Below are positions 54,035-61,553 of a stretch of 64,000 nt of DNA, one piece after another (within the stretch, counting starts at the first letter, position 1; every line of letters begins with the position of its first letter). The stretch covers positions 62,001 to 126,000 of the forward strand of contig CAYMRD010000002.1 in assembly GCA_964392775.1 (NCBI GenBank), in the 5' to 3' direction. Under the pieces are notes generated by a model, which did no database searches, was not told the DNA's origin, and saw nothing but the letters and a program-made list of their open reading frames with translations. The DNA comes from UKL13-3 sp964392775 (GTDB lineage Bacteria; Bacteroidota; Bacteroidia; UKL13-3). A program made the translations under genes and the position numbers.

Positions 54035-54181
54035 ATGATTAATTATAAATCTATTCTAAATAGAAATCCGAATAAGCGATTTGGCAAACCTTGTGTGAGA
54101 GAAACAAGAATTACTGTTTATGATGTATTAGCTTGTTTGGCTTATGCCGCAGACAGGGAACACAAACTACAATATGCCTGA
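54035..54181 (+). pseudogene. DUF433-type antitoxin with internal deletion
   Basis: 48 codons reading MINYKSILNRNPNKRFGKPC, RETRITVYDVLA, then directly CLAYAADREHKLQYA. Both ends match the DUF433 antitoxin family, but the 20-odd residues that normally lie between (the helix-turn-helix core with DFPELT-like text) are gone in frame. The stop overlaps the start of the partner toxin remnant (TGATG). Probably non-functional. Confidence 0.7.
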
Positions 54182-54517
54182 TGAGATTGCTTTTCGACCA
54201 AAATATTTCATTTCGTATAATAAACTTAAAGATTGTTTCCGGATGGTAAACACTTGTCGCAGGTAGGATTAATAGACTGCGAAGACCCTGATATTTGGAC
54301 TTATGCACGTAAGCATGATTATGTTATAGTTACCTTTGATTCCGATTTTTATGATATTAGTTTAATAAATGGGGTGCCGTCCAAAATAATATGGATGAGA
54401 ACAGGCAACCTTACAACTCAGGAAATTGCTGATTTATTAAAAGTAAATAGAAATACCATAAGCGAGTTTATTCATAATGCAGAACAAAAGGATTCAGCTT
54501 GTTTAGAGATTGGTTAG
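54181..54517 (+). pseudogene. DUF5615 PIN-like toxin, frameshifted
   Basis: Starts ATG at 54181 with RLLFDQNISFRII, then needs at least two frame changes (about 54220 and 54236) to continue as KLKDC and FPDGKHLSQVGLIDCEDPDIW. It goes on with RKHDYVIVTFDSDFYDISL and NLTTQEIADLL. The D at FDQN and the FDSDF motif are the PIN-like acidic residues of DUF5615 toxins. The order DUF433-DUF5615 is the usual TA arrangement. Both genes are broken. Confidence 0.72.
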
Positions 54518-55064
54518 GTTGCAATGTACATCCTACAAAAATCGCCATTCGCCATTCTTTATTCATTAGTTGATTATTACGAGTTTGTTATTGCGAGTTG
54601 ACAGGTTGATTAAGTAATTAGGTTGGTTGCGTTATTGGGATTTGATAAACTCAGCCTGACGGATTTGTCACATCGAACCTTGGGCAGGTTGCGCGCAAGC
54701 GTTTGTATCGAGAAGTGATTGTAAGCACACTGTTAATAAACCTGTTCTCGATACGCTCCAAGCAAGGCCAACGCCCGCTACTCGAAGTGACTGGCAGTCA
54801 CTTCGAGTAGCGAGGTGCAATGGTTGTCAGAACTTCTATTGTTATTCGAACTGACTACAACACACCTAATTTCTCCATCGCTTCGTTAGTTGATAAATGA
54901 CAACCAAAGCACTCTCTCCCTCCTTAATCCCCTAATCCCCTAATCCCCTAATTTCTTAATTACCTAACCAACCCAATTACTTATCCAACTTAATTACTCA
55001 ACTACTCCTCCAACAATTCCCAAAACTTTAGTAAGTTGCCCCTTCATTAATCTACCCATTAAAA
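54518..55064. other. long repeat-filled intergenic region
   Basis: No gene seen. It contains CGCCATTCGCCATTC (54541-54555), CGACTCGC-like words, the large palindrome at 54776-54812, a 9-base tandem (CCCTAATCC, about three units, 54926-54951), and a following T/C-rich run of ATTACTTAT-like words. No consensus promoter for the next gene was identified. Confidence 0.6.
54776..54812. repeat. 17-bp perfect inverted repeat
   Basis: CGCTACTCGAAGTGACT, spacer GGC, AGTCACTTCGAGTAGCG. The ACTTCGAG word links it to the CTTCGGCTCCGCTCA / GAGCTTGTCGAAG hairpins at 10593, 30308 and in rnpB. Confidence 0.75.
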
Positions 55065-56963
55065 ATGCGCATCTTCCTTACCCTTTGTATATCCCTGATC
55101 AGCTTTGTTAGTCTGGCACAACCGCAACCCATGTTTACCGGAACCAAAAGTAAAAAGGCTGAAAAACTCTTTGGTGAAGCGCTGCAAGCATATACACGTA
55201 TGGATTATCGTGTGGCTTTCGATATTCTCAAAAAAACAACGGATGAAGACCCTCAGTATATTGATGCATGGATGCTACTAGCTGATATCCGCGAACAAAA
55301 CGAGCAATATCAGGAAGCCTTAACCGTATACCGTAAAGTGCTGGGCATCAAACCCGAGTTTCAAATCCCTTATTACAAACTGGCTAAAACAGCCCTGGAC
55401 TTTGGAGAATACGACACCGCATCTTACTACATCGCAGAGTATACTAACCGCAATGGAACGCAGATTGAAAAATCGAAAGTGGAGCATATCAAACTCACCA
55501 GCGAATTTGGTAAAGAAGCGATGAAACATCCTGTTCCATTTGATCCTAAAAACATACAGGCTGTAAACACTGCAGAAAACGAATATTTTCCCGGCACCAG
55601 TGCCGATGACCAGATGTTGATTTATACACGCTTGGTTGGGGGCCAACAAGAAGATTTTTTCTACAGCCTCAAACAACCCGATGGCAACTGGGGGAAACCT
55701 CAAAACATGGGACCGCCTATTAACACAAGTGAAAATGAAGGAACCATTACCCTGTCGCCTGATGGGCAATATGTTTTTTTTACCGGGTGTAACCGCCCTG
55801 ATGGTGCAGGCAGTTGCGATATTTATTTCAGTGCCCTGGATGGCAATGTATGGAAAGCCCCGAAAAACTTAGGTCCTCCCATCAATAGCCGCTCATGGGA
55901 ATCACAACCCTGCCTGTCGTTTGACGGCAAAACCATTTATTTTACCAGCGACCGGCCGGGAGGTTTTGGAGGTATGGATATCTGGTTCAGTCAGTACAGC
56001 AAAGGTAAATGGAGTGTGCCGCAAAATATGGGCCCTGAGATTAATTCAAGGGGAAATGAACAATGTCCGTTTATAGCCAAAGACGATCAAACCCTGTATT
56101 TTAACACCGATGGACGAATTGGAATGGGTGGCGTTGATTTGTTTATGGCACGCAAACAACCCGATGGTCGCTGGGGCAAAGCCGAAAACCTTGGCTATCC
56201 AATCAATACTTATGAAGATGAAATTTGTTTGGTAATTGGTGCTGATGGGAAAACGGCTTATTATGTGAGTAAACGTCCGGGTGGCGCGGGCGGACTGGAT
56301 TTATACGAATTTGAGTTGTACGAAAAGGCCCGTCCTCAAAAAACCGGATACATCAAGGGATTGGTATTTGATGCCCGCAACAAACAAAAGCTGCAAGCCA
56401 GAGTTGAGCTGATTGACCTGACTACCGGCAAAACAGCCGTTGAAGCCTACTCCAACAAGCTTACAGGCGAGTTTTTGGTGTGTTTACAGGGTAATAAAGA
56501 TTATGCGCTCAATGTGAGTAAAGAAGGCTATCTGTTTTACTCAGAGAACTTTGCACTTAAAAATCAATCAGCAACCGACCCGTTGGTATTACAAGTTCCC
56601 TTACAACCGATTGATGTGGGCAGCAAGGTGGTTTTGAAAAATATCTTCTTCGATACCGATAAATACGCACTTAAACCTGAGTCGAAGGTGGAACTGGATA
56701 AACTGATTGCCTTTATGAAGTCTAACCCTACTCTTGCCATTGAGGTAAGCGGACATACTGACAATACGGGCATCAAGCAAAAAAACATAGATCTTTCGCA
56801 GAATCGGGCCAAGGCCGTTGTGGACTATCTGACCCAAAACGGGATTGCAGCCGACAAATTAACAGCCAAGGGTTATGCCGATAGTCAGCCTCTGGCCGAT
56901 AATAAAACCGAAGCCGGAAGGAAGCAAAACCGCAGAACCGAGTTTAAAATAACCAGAAAATAA
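55065..56963 (+). CDS. OmpA-family protein with TPR, PD40 propeller and CRD domains (PorE-like)
   Basis: A 632-residue exported protein (signal peptide MRIFLTLCISLISFVSLAQ). Domains in order: TPRs (about 30-150), a PD40 beta-propeller with repeated YFTSDRPGGFGGMDIWF-type blades (about 185-420), a carboxypeptidase-regulatory-like domain (KGLVFDARNKQKLQARVEL, about 428-510), and an OmpA peptidoglycan-binding domain with SGHTDNTGIKQKNIDLSQNRA (about 520-632). This order matches PorE of the type IX secretion system, but paralogues exist in many Bacteroidetes. No other T9SS gene is here, so the role is inferred. Confidence 0.85.
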   Translation: MRIFLTLCISLISFVSLAQPQPMFTGTKSKKAEKLFGEALQAYTRMDYRVAFDILKKTTDEDPQYIDAWMLLADIREQNEQYQEALTVYRKVLGIKPEFQIPYYKLAKTALDFGEYDTASYYIAEYTNRNGTQIEKSKVEHIKLTSEFGKEAMKHPVPFDPKNIQAVNTAENEYFPGTSADDQMLIYTRLVGGQQEDFFYSLKQPDGNWGKPQNMGPPINTSENEGTITLSPDGQYVFFTGCNRPDGAGSCDIYFSALDGNVWKAPKNLGPPINSRSWESQPCLSFDGKTIYFTSDRPGGFGGMDIWFSQYSKGKWSVPQNMGPEINSRGNEQCPFIAKDDQTLYFNTDGRIGMGGVDLFMARKQPDGRWGKAENLGYPINTYEDEICLVIGADGKTAYYVSKRPGGAGGLDLYEFELYEKARPQKTGYIKGLVFDARNKQKLQARVELIDLTTGKTAVEAYSNKLTGEFLVCLQGNKDYALNVSKEGYLFYSENFALKNQSATDPLVLQVPLQPIDVGSKVVLKNIFFDTDKYALKPESKVELDKLIAFMKSNPTLAIEVSGHTDNTGIKQKNIDLSQNRAKAVVDYLTQNGIAADKLTAKGYADSQPLADNKTEAGRKQNRRTEFKITRK

Positions 56964-57172
56964 ACACCTGAAAACCAACATCAACAAACATCTTCAGCAA
57001 TTACTTGTATCTTTCAGGCAACTCAATGCACCCAAACAGGTACTAAACAATACAACCCAAGCGTTGATGTTTGGGTCTTAAACGGCTTTAAGCCAATATA
57101 AAATTTTCGTTAATCGCTTTAAAAATTGATTTTTTATCCTTTTTTTGCTCCACTTAAAAAACGCATAACAAC

Positions 57173-57997
57173 ATGAACAAGGTTCAAACACAAAAACAAG
57201 AAAGCAAATTCAAAAGTTTATTTGCAACATTAGCTATCCCGGTACTCATAGCCGTAGGTATTTGTATTTATATCTTTGTAATGGGAAATCCTTCTAACTT
57301 CGAAGGTGGAGATCCTAAAAACCACCCGGTACAAGAAGGTGTTGGTCATATTTTGGGCCTTATCTATAAAGGCGGATTCATCGTACCTATCCTCCTTTCA
57401 TTGGTATTGATGAGTATCACATTCTCAATCGAGCGTTTCCTTACTTTGGCTAAAGCTTCTGGTAAAGGTTCGGCTGAGTCTTTTGTTCACAAAGTAAAAA
57501 CTCAACTGGCTGCCGGCAATATCGAAGCTGCTCTGAAAGAGTGTGATGCACAACAAGGATCTGTAGCTAACGTTGTAAAATCAGCTTTGATCAAATATAA
57601 AGAAATGGAAGGCGTTGCGGGTATGGATAAAGACCAGAAAGTATTGGCTATCCAAAAAGAAATCGAAGAATCTGTTTCATTGGAATTACCAATGTTGGAG
57701 AAAAATCTCGTGATCATCGCAACCATGGCTTCGGTTTCAACACTCATAGCGCTTTTGGGAACGGTAATCGGGATGATCAAGGCGTTCTCGGCTTTGGCGA
57801 GTGCCGGTTCACCGGATTCAGTAGCGTTGGCAAACGGTATCTCTGAGGCTCTTATCAATACCGCTTTGGGTATCGGTAACTCTGCTTTGGCTACCATCAT
57901 GTACAACGTGTTTACAACTAAAATTGATAAAGTAACGTATACCATTGATGAGGCTGGTTTTACCATCACTCAGCAATTTGCCGCTTCGCATAAATAA
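57173..57997 (+). CDS. exbB: MotA/TolQ/ExbB proton-channel protein
   Basis: A 274-residue protein with a first helix (LAIPVLIAVGICIYIFVM) and the two conserved C-terminal helices: LVIIATMASVSTLIALLGTVIGMIKAF and ALINTALGIGNSALATIMYNVF. It couples the proton motive force to TonB with ExbD. First gene of the exbB-exbD-exbD-tonB run. A perfect palindrome follows its stop by 13 bases and could reduce read-through, favouring the high ExbB:ExbD ratio. Confidence 0.92.
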   Translation: MNKVQTQKQESKFKSLFATLAIPVLIAVGICIYIFVMGNPSNFEGGDPKNHPVQEGVGHILGLIYKGGFIVPILLSLVLMSITFSIERFLTLAKASGKGSAESFVHKVKTQLAAGNIEAALKECDAQQGSVANVVKSALIKYKEMEGVAGMDKDQKVLAIQKEIEESVSLELPMLEKNLVIIATMASVSTLIALLGTVIGMIKAFSALASAGSPDSVALANGISEALINTALGIGNSALATIMYNVFTTKIDKVTYTIDEAGFTITQQFAASHK

Positions 57998-58010
57998 TTT
58001 CTTTAGGTCG

Positions 58011-58030
58011 AGGCGTGATTAATCACGCCT
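58011..58030 (+). terminator. intra-operon 20-bp perfect palindrome
   Basis: AGGCGTGATTAATCACGCCT lies 13 bases after the exbB stop and is followed by TTTAGTCATCTTTT, like a partial rho-independent terminator. Same design as the palindrome at 1544-1563. Confidence 0.6.
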
Positions 58031-58057
58031 TTAGTCATCTTTTAATTAAACAACAAA

Positions 58058-58654
58058 ATGCCTAAAGTAAAAGTACCTCGTAAGAGTACCAGCGTAGACA
58101 TGACCGCAATGACAGACGTTGCGTTCCTGCTCCTTACGTTTTTTATGCTTGCTACGAAGTTTAAACCCGATGAGCCTGTTATTGTTGATACACCTTCATC
58201 GGTATCGCAAATCGTATTGCCCGAATCTGACGTTATTCTGTTGACCATTGATAAAGACGGGCGTGTGTTTTTTGGTGTAGACGGTCAGCAATTAAAAGAA
58301 CAACTCATTCAGAAAATGGGCGAGCGTTACAACGTAACGTTTACACCCAATCAGATTAAGGAGTTCTCGCTGTTATCAACCTTTGGAACAACCGTTGCCG
58401 GTTTGCCGGCTTTGCTTGATATGAAAAGTGAATCGCGCTTAAAGGCTCCGCAACCGGGCATTCCGTGCGACTCATTGAACAATGAACTGGGCGACTGGAT
58501 CTGGCAAACACGATTGCTGAACAACAATGTTCGCGTGGCGATAAAAGGAGATGGACAACTGGCTTATCCTAAAGTGAAGCAAGTAATTGCTACTCTGCAG
58601 GAAAAGAAAGTGAACCGTTTCAACTTTATTACCAATATGGAAAAGGCTGAGTAA
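58058..58654 (+). CDS. exbD: ExbD/TolR-family protein 1
   Basis: A 198-residue protein with a single N-terminal transmembrane helix containing the proton-path Asp (MTAMTDVAFLLLTFFMLATKF) and a periplasmic TolR-like domain ending VKQVIATLQEKKVNRFNFIT. It has an unusually long central insert compared with enteric ExbD (about 140 residues). Paired with ExbB upstream and a second ExbD downstream. Confidence 0.9.
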   Translation: MPKVKVPRKSTSVDMTAMTDVAFLLLTFFMLATKFKPDEPVIVDTPSSVSQIVLPESDVILLTIDKDGRVFFGVDGQQLKEQLIQKMGERYNVTFTPNQIKEFSLLSTFGTTVAGLPALLDMKSESRLKAPQPGIPCDSLNNELGDWIWQTRLLNNNVRVAIKGDGQLAYPKVKQVIATLQEKKVNRFNFITNMEKAE

Positions 58655-58758
58655 TTAAGACATGCCACCGATTAAGCATTGATAAGTATATAAGCTGCAT
58701 CAATCAGAAAATCTCTGGCGAACCAATTTAAAACAACCATTATTAAACGATAATATAA

Positions 58759-59394
58759 ATGGCAGAAATAGCAACCGATGGTGGTGGGAAGCATAAAGGC
58801 GGGAAGAAAAGAGGCAAGAAGATGTCGACCCGCGTTGACTTCACGCCAATGGTGGACTTAGGATTTCTCCTGATCACCTTTTTCATGCTTACCACAAGCA
58901 TGAATAAGCCAAAGACAATGGAACTGAATATGCCTGTAAAGGATGATATTCCAAAAGAAGAAGAGAACAAGATAAAAGCCTCTCAAGCCATAACTCTTTT
59001 GTTAACAAAAGATGATAAAATAGTTTACTATTTCATCAACTCACAAACAGGAGAGCCTGAATCACCTCAAATTACCGATTACAGTAAAAGCGGTATAAGA
59101 GCCGCTTTGTTAAAAGAAAACAAAGTTCGCAACCCGTATGTCGATTCAATCGCCATTTACAAGCAGCAACTGAATATTGGAAATATCAATGAGGCCACTT
59201 ACCGCGCCAACACCAATCGAATCAAGTCTTGGAAAGACGGACTGATTGTGGTGATTAAAGCGACCAATCACTCAAACTATAAAAACATGATCGATATCCT
59301 CGATGAAATGTTGATTTGTAATATCGGCCGTTATGCAATCGTTGATATTACAGACATTGAATTAGATATGTTGAAAGGAGTTAACCTGGAATAG
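58759..59394 (+). CDS. ExbD/TolR-family protein 2
   Basis: A 211-residue paralogue. It has a lysine-rich N-terminus (GGKHKGGKKRGKKMSTRVDF), a transmembrane helix with the conserved Asp (MVDLGFLLITFFMLTTSM), and a periplasmic domain ending YKNMIDILDEML...GRYAIVDIT. Two ExbD copies between exbB and tonB are the normal Bacteroidetes arrangement. Its stop is 2 bases before tonB. Confidence 0.9.
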   Translation: MAEIATDGGGKHKGGKKRGKKMSTRVDFTPMVDLGFLLITFFMLTTSMNKPKTMELNMPVKDDIPKEEENKIKASQAITLLLTKDDKIVYYFINSQTGEPESPQITDYSKSGIRAALLKENKVRNPYVDSIAIYKQQLNIGNINEATYRANTNRIKSWKDGLIVVIKATNHSNYKNMIDILDEMLICNIGRYAIVDITDIELDMLKGVNLE

Positions 59395-59396
59395 TT

Positions 59397-60206
59397 ATGG
59401 CATTAGGAAAAATAAACATATTTGACAGCAACTGGGTTGACATGGTATTTAGCGGCCGTAACCAAAGTTATGGTGCCTATGTACTGCGCAAGGAAAGTGA
59501 TAAAAATACAAACAAGGGAATCTTGTATGCGATTGTATTTTTTACCCTTGCGGTTTCAACTCCGGTTATCATCAACTACATCGAAGGACTGGTTCCTAAG
59601 GAAGTAGAAGAAGTAAGAGTTGTGGAGGTAAACACTTTGGAAGAACCACCTCCGGTGGACAAGAATCAACCGCCTCCCCCACCTGCCGAACCACCGCCAC
59701 CGTTAAAATCAACGGTGAAGTTTACTCCTCCCGAAATTAAGCCTGACGAGGAAGTTCCGGATGAACCACCACCAACTCAGGAAGAACTGAAGGTTGTGGA
59801 TGCCGGTATAAAAACTGAAGAAGGAGATCCGAATGGGGTGGATGCTTCTTTACTTTCGGATGGCGATGGACTTACCGGAGATACAGGACCTGAGATTGTA
59901 ACCTTTGCCGAGCAAATGCCTGAATTTGAAGGTGGACAGGAAGCTATGATGAACTATCTCTCTAAAAACATCAACTACCCTCCTGTTGCCCGCGAAAATG
60001 GAATTGAAGGACGTGTGGTTTTGCAGTTTGTGGTAGGAACCGATGGTAAAATATCACAAATTGAGGTACTCAAAAAACTGGGCTGGGGATTGGAAGAGGA
60101 AGCCGTTCGTGTTGTGAAAGCAATGCCAGCCTGGCGTCCGGGAAAACAAAATGGTAAAGCAGTATTCGTTAAGTTTACTTTGCCTATTGTATTCAGATTG
60201 AACTAA
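59397..60206 (+). CDS. tonB: TonB energy transducer
   Basis: A 269-residue protein with a transmembrane helix (residues about 40-58), a proline/glutamate-rich spacer (PPVDKNQPPPPPAEPPPPLK and EVPDEPPPTQEEL) and a C-terminal TonB domain: MPEFEGGQEAMMNYLSKNINY-PVARENGIEGRVVLQFVV and AWRPGKQNGKAVFVKFTLPI. It transmits energy to outer-membrane receptors (SusC-like or siderophore). It is co-transcribed with ExbB and the two ExbD proteins. Confidence 0.93.
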   Translation: MALGKINIFDSNWVDMVFSGRNQSYGAYVLRKESDKNTNKGILYAIVFFTLAVSTPVIINYIEGLVPKEVEEVRVVEVNTLEEPPPVDKNQPPPPPAEPPPPLKSTVKFTPPEIKPDEEVPDEPPPTQEELKVVDAGIKTEEGDPNGVDASLLSDGDGLTGDTGPEIVTFAEQMPEFEGGQEAMMNYLSKNINYPPVARENGIEGRVVLQFVVGTDGKISQIEVLKKLGWGLEEEAVRVVKAMPAWRPGKQNGKAVFVKFTLPIVFRLN

Positions 60207-60257
60207 ATAATAAATGATTATCGGAATATTGTCAACTAAACTTCTTCTATCCTCCGC

Positions 60258-60332
60258 ACACCCTAACCATAAAGGGTACAGCCCACATATTTGCTATGGG
60301 TGGGTTCCCTTTAGGGTAAGGGGCCAGGGTGG
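60258..60332. repeat. large imperfect hairpin of the CACCC(C/T)AACC..AAGGGT family
   Basis: CCCTAACCATAAAGGG (60261-60276) pairs with CCCTTTAGGGTAAGGG (60307-60322) with two mismatches. The loop contains a second pairing (GCCCACATA with TATGGGTGGG). A shorter relative is at 28785-28806. It lies between tonB and the next small gene and may regulate read-through into pstS. Confidence 0.65.
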
Positions 60333-60376
60333 ACATCTTCCCGATAGATTCATAAATAAATAATTATTCACTGATT

Positions 60377-60586
60377 TTGGAAACAAACCGCCAAAGCCGT
60401 GAACAGAAAGTAGCCATGATCCTGAAATATTTCGGAGTTATCATGGCTATTTTTTATTTCACGATGGGAGCCGCAGTGCTCTTTTTACCCATATTTACAG
60501 ATGTTGATAGCTCAATTAGGTATATATTTGCAGCTATGCTCCTCATGTATGGAGCTTTTCGATTGTACCGCATTTTAAAAAAGTAA
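60377..60586 (+). CDS. small two-helix membrane protein
   Basis: 69 residues if the TTG at 60377 is used (METNRQSREQK), or 56 from ATG 60416 (MILKYFGVIMAIFYFTMG). It has two transmembrane helices (residues about 18-38 and 45-62) and a basic end RLYRILKK. No recognisable family. Its stop is 3 bases before the PstS-like gene, so it belongs to the operon; similar small proteins recur at this position in Bacteroidetes tonB clusters, as I recall. Confidence 0.65.
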   Translation: METNRQSREQKVAMILKYFGVIMAIFYFTMGAAVLFLPIFTDVDSSIRYIFAAMLLMYGAFRLYRILKK

Positions 60587-60589
60587 TCC

Positions 60590-61534
60590 ATGAACAAACT
60601 TATGATAACCGGTTTATGCATAACCGGTATGCTAGCCTATGGTTGCAGTGATAGCAATCAAACCGGTGTAAAAACGGATACCGCCACCAGTGGAACCATT
60701 ACTGTGGCAGCTGATGAAAGCTTGCGCCCGATTGTGGAAGCCGAAGCCGAAGTGTTCCAATCCATCTACCCTGATGCGCATCTTGATATTGTATACACCA
60801 ATGAGTATGATGCAATGCAAATGCTGATGAATGATTCGGCCCGTATCGCCATCACCTCCCGTCAGTTATTGCCTGAAGAAAAGGCTGTGCTCGACAAAGC
60901 CATGATTACACCAAGGTATGCTCCTTTTTGCAAGGATGCCATTGCCATCATCATGAACAAATCTGCTAACGATACCGTTCTTACCATGGAGCAGGTTAAA
61001 GCATTATTGGATGGAACCTACACAACCTGGAAAGACCTGAATGCTAAAAATGCAGCCTCCCCTATCCAAGTAGTGTTCGACAGTCCTAAATCAGGAGCTG
61101 TACGCCACATCAAAGACAGTGTGTTAAAAGGGAAAGAATTGGCCAAACATTGTTTTGCCGTTGCCGACAACAAAGCGGTGATTGATTATGTAGAGCAAAA
61201 CACAAACAGCATTGGCCTTATAGGAGTAAGCTGGATTAGCGACAGGGATGATTCAGCCTCAAATAGTTTTGTGAACCGTGTAAAAGTGGTAAGCCTTGTT
61301 CCGGCAAATCCGGAAACAGCAGAAGCCCGCACGATGAAACCATATCAGGCCTATATCGCCTTGCAACAATATCCACTTTGGAGAACCGTACAAATCACGC
61401 TGCGCGAACCACGTGTGGGTTTAGGTACGGGGTTTGCGAGTTTCGTTGCCAGCGACCAGGGACAACGTATTGTACTTAAGAGCGGACTGGTACCCGCAAC
61501 AGCCCCTATCCGTATTATAGAATTGAAAAACTAA
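60590..61534 (+). CDS. PstS-like phosphate-binding lipoprotein
   Basis: A 314-residue substrate-binding protein with a lipoprotein signal (MNKLMITGLCITGMLAYGC). The mature protein starts a periplasmic-binding fold (TITVAADESLRPIVEAEAEVF) and has the PstS-family segments AITSRQLLPEEKAVLD and DSPKSGAVRHIKDSV and a C-terminal LGTGFASFVASDQGQRIVLK. No pstCAB genes are nearby. It is encoded in the TonB operon, which suggests a periplasmic or outer-surface partner for TonB-dependent uptake or sensing rather than a classical Pst ABC system. Confidence 0.85.
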   Translation: MNKLMITGLCITGMLAYGCSDSNQTGVKTDTATSGTITVAADESLRPIVEAEAEVFQSIYPDAHLDIVYTNEYDAMQMLMNDSARIAITSRQLLPEEKAVLDKAMITPRYAPFCKDAIAIIMNKSANDTVLTMEQVKALLDGTYTTWKDLNAKNAASPIQVVFDSPKSGAVRHIKDSVLKGKELAKHCFAVADNKAVIDYVEQNTNSIGLIGVSWISDRDDSASNSFVNRVKVVSLVPANPETAEARTMKPYQAYIALQQYPLWRTVQITLREPRVGLGTGFASFVASDQGQRIVLKSGLVPATAPIRIIELKN

Positions 61535-61553
61535 ATAAACAGATATAAACAGC

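Noticed and set aside
54920..54955. CCCTAATCC tandem as a possible CRISPR or telomere-like array
   Set aside because: About three 9-base units without spacers; a simple tandem repeat.
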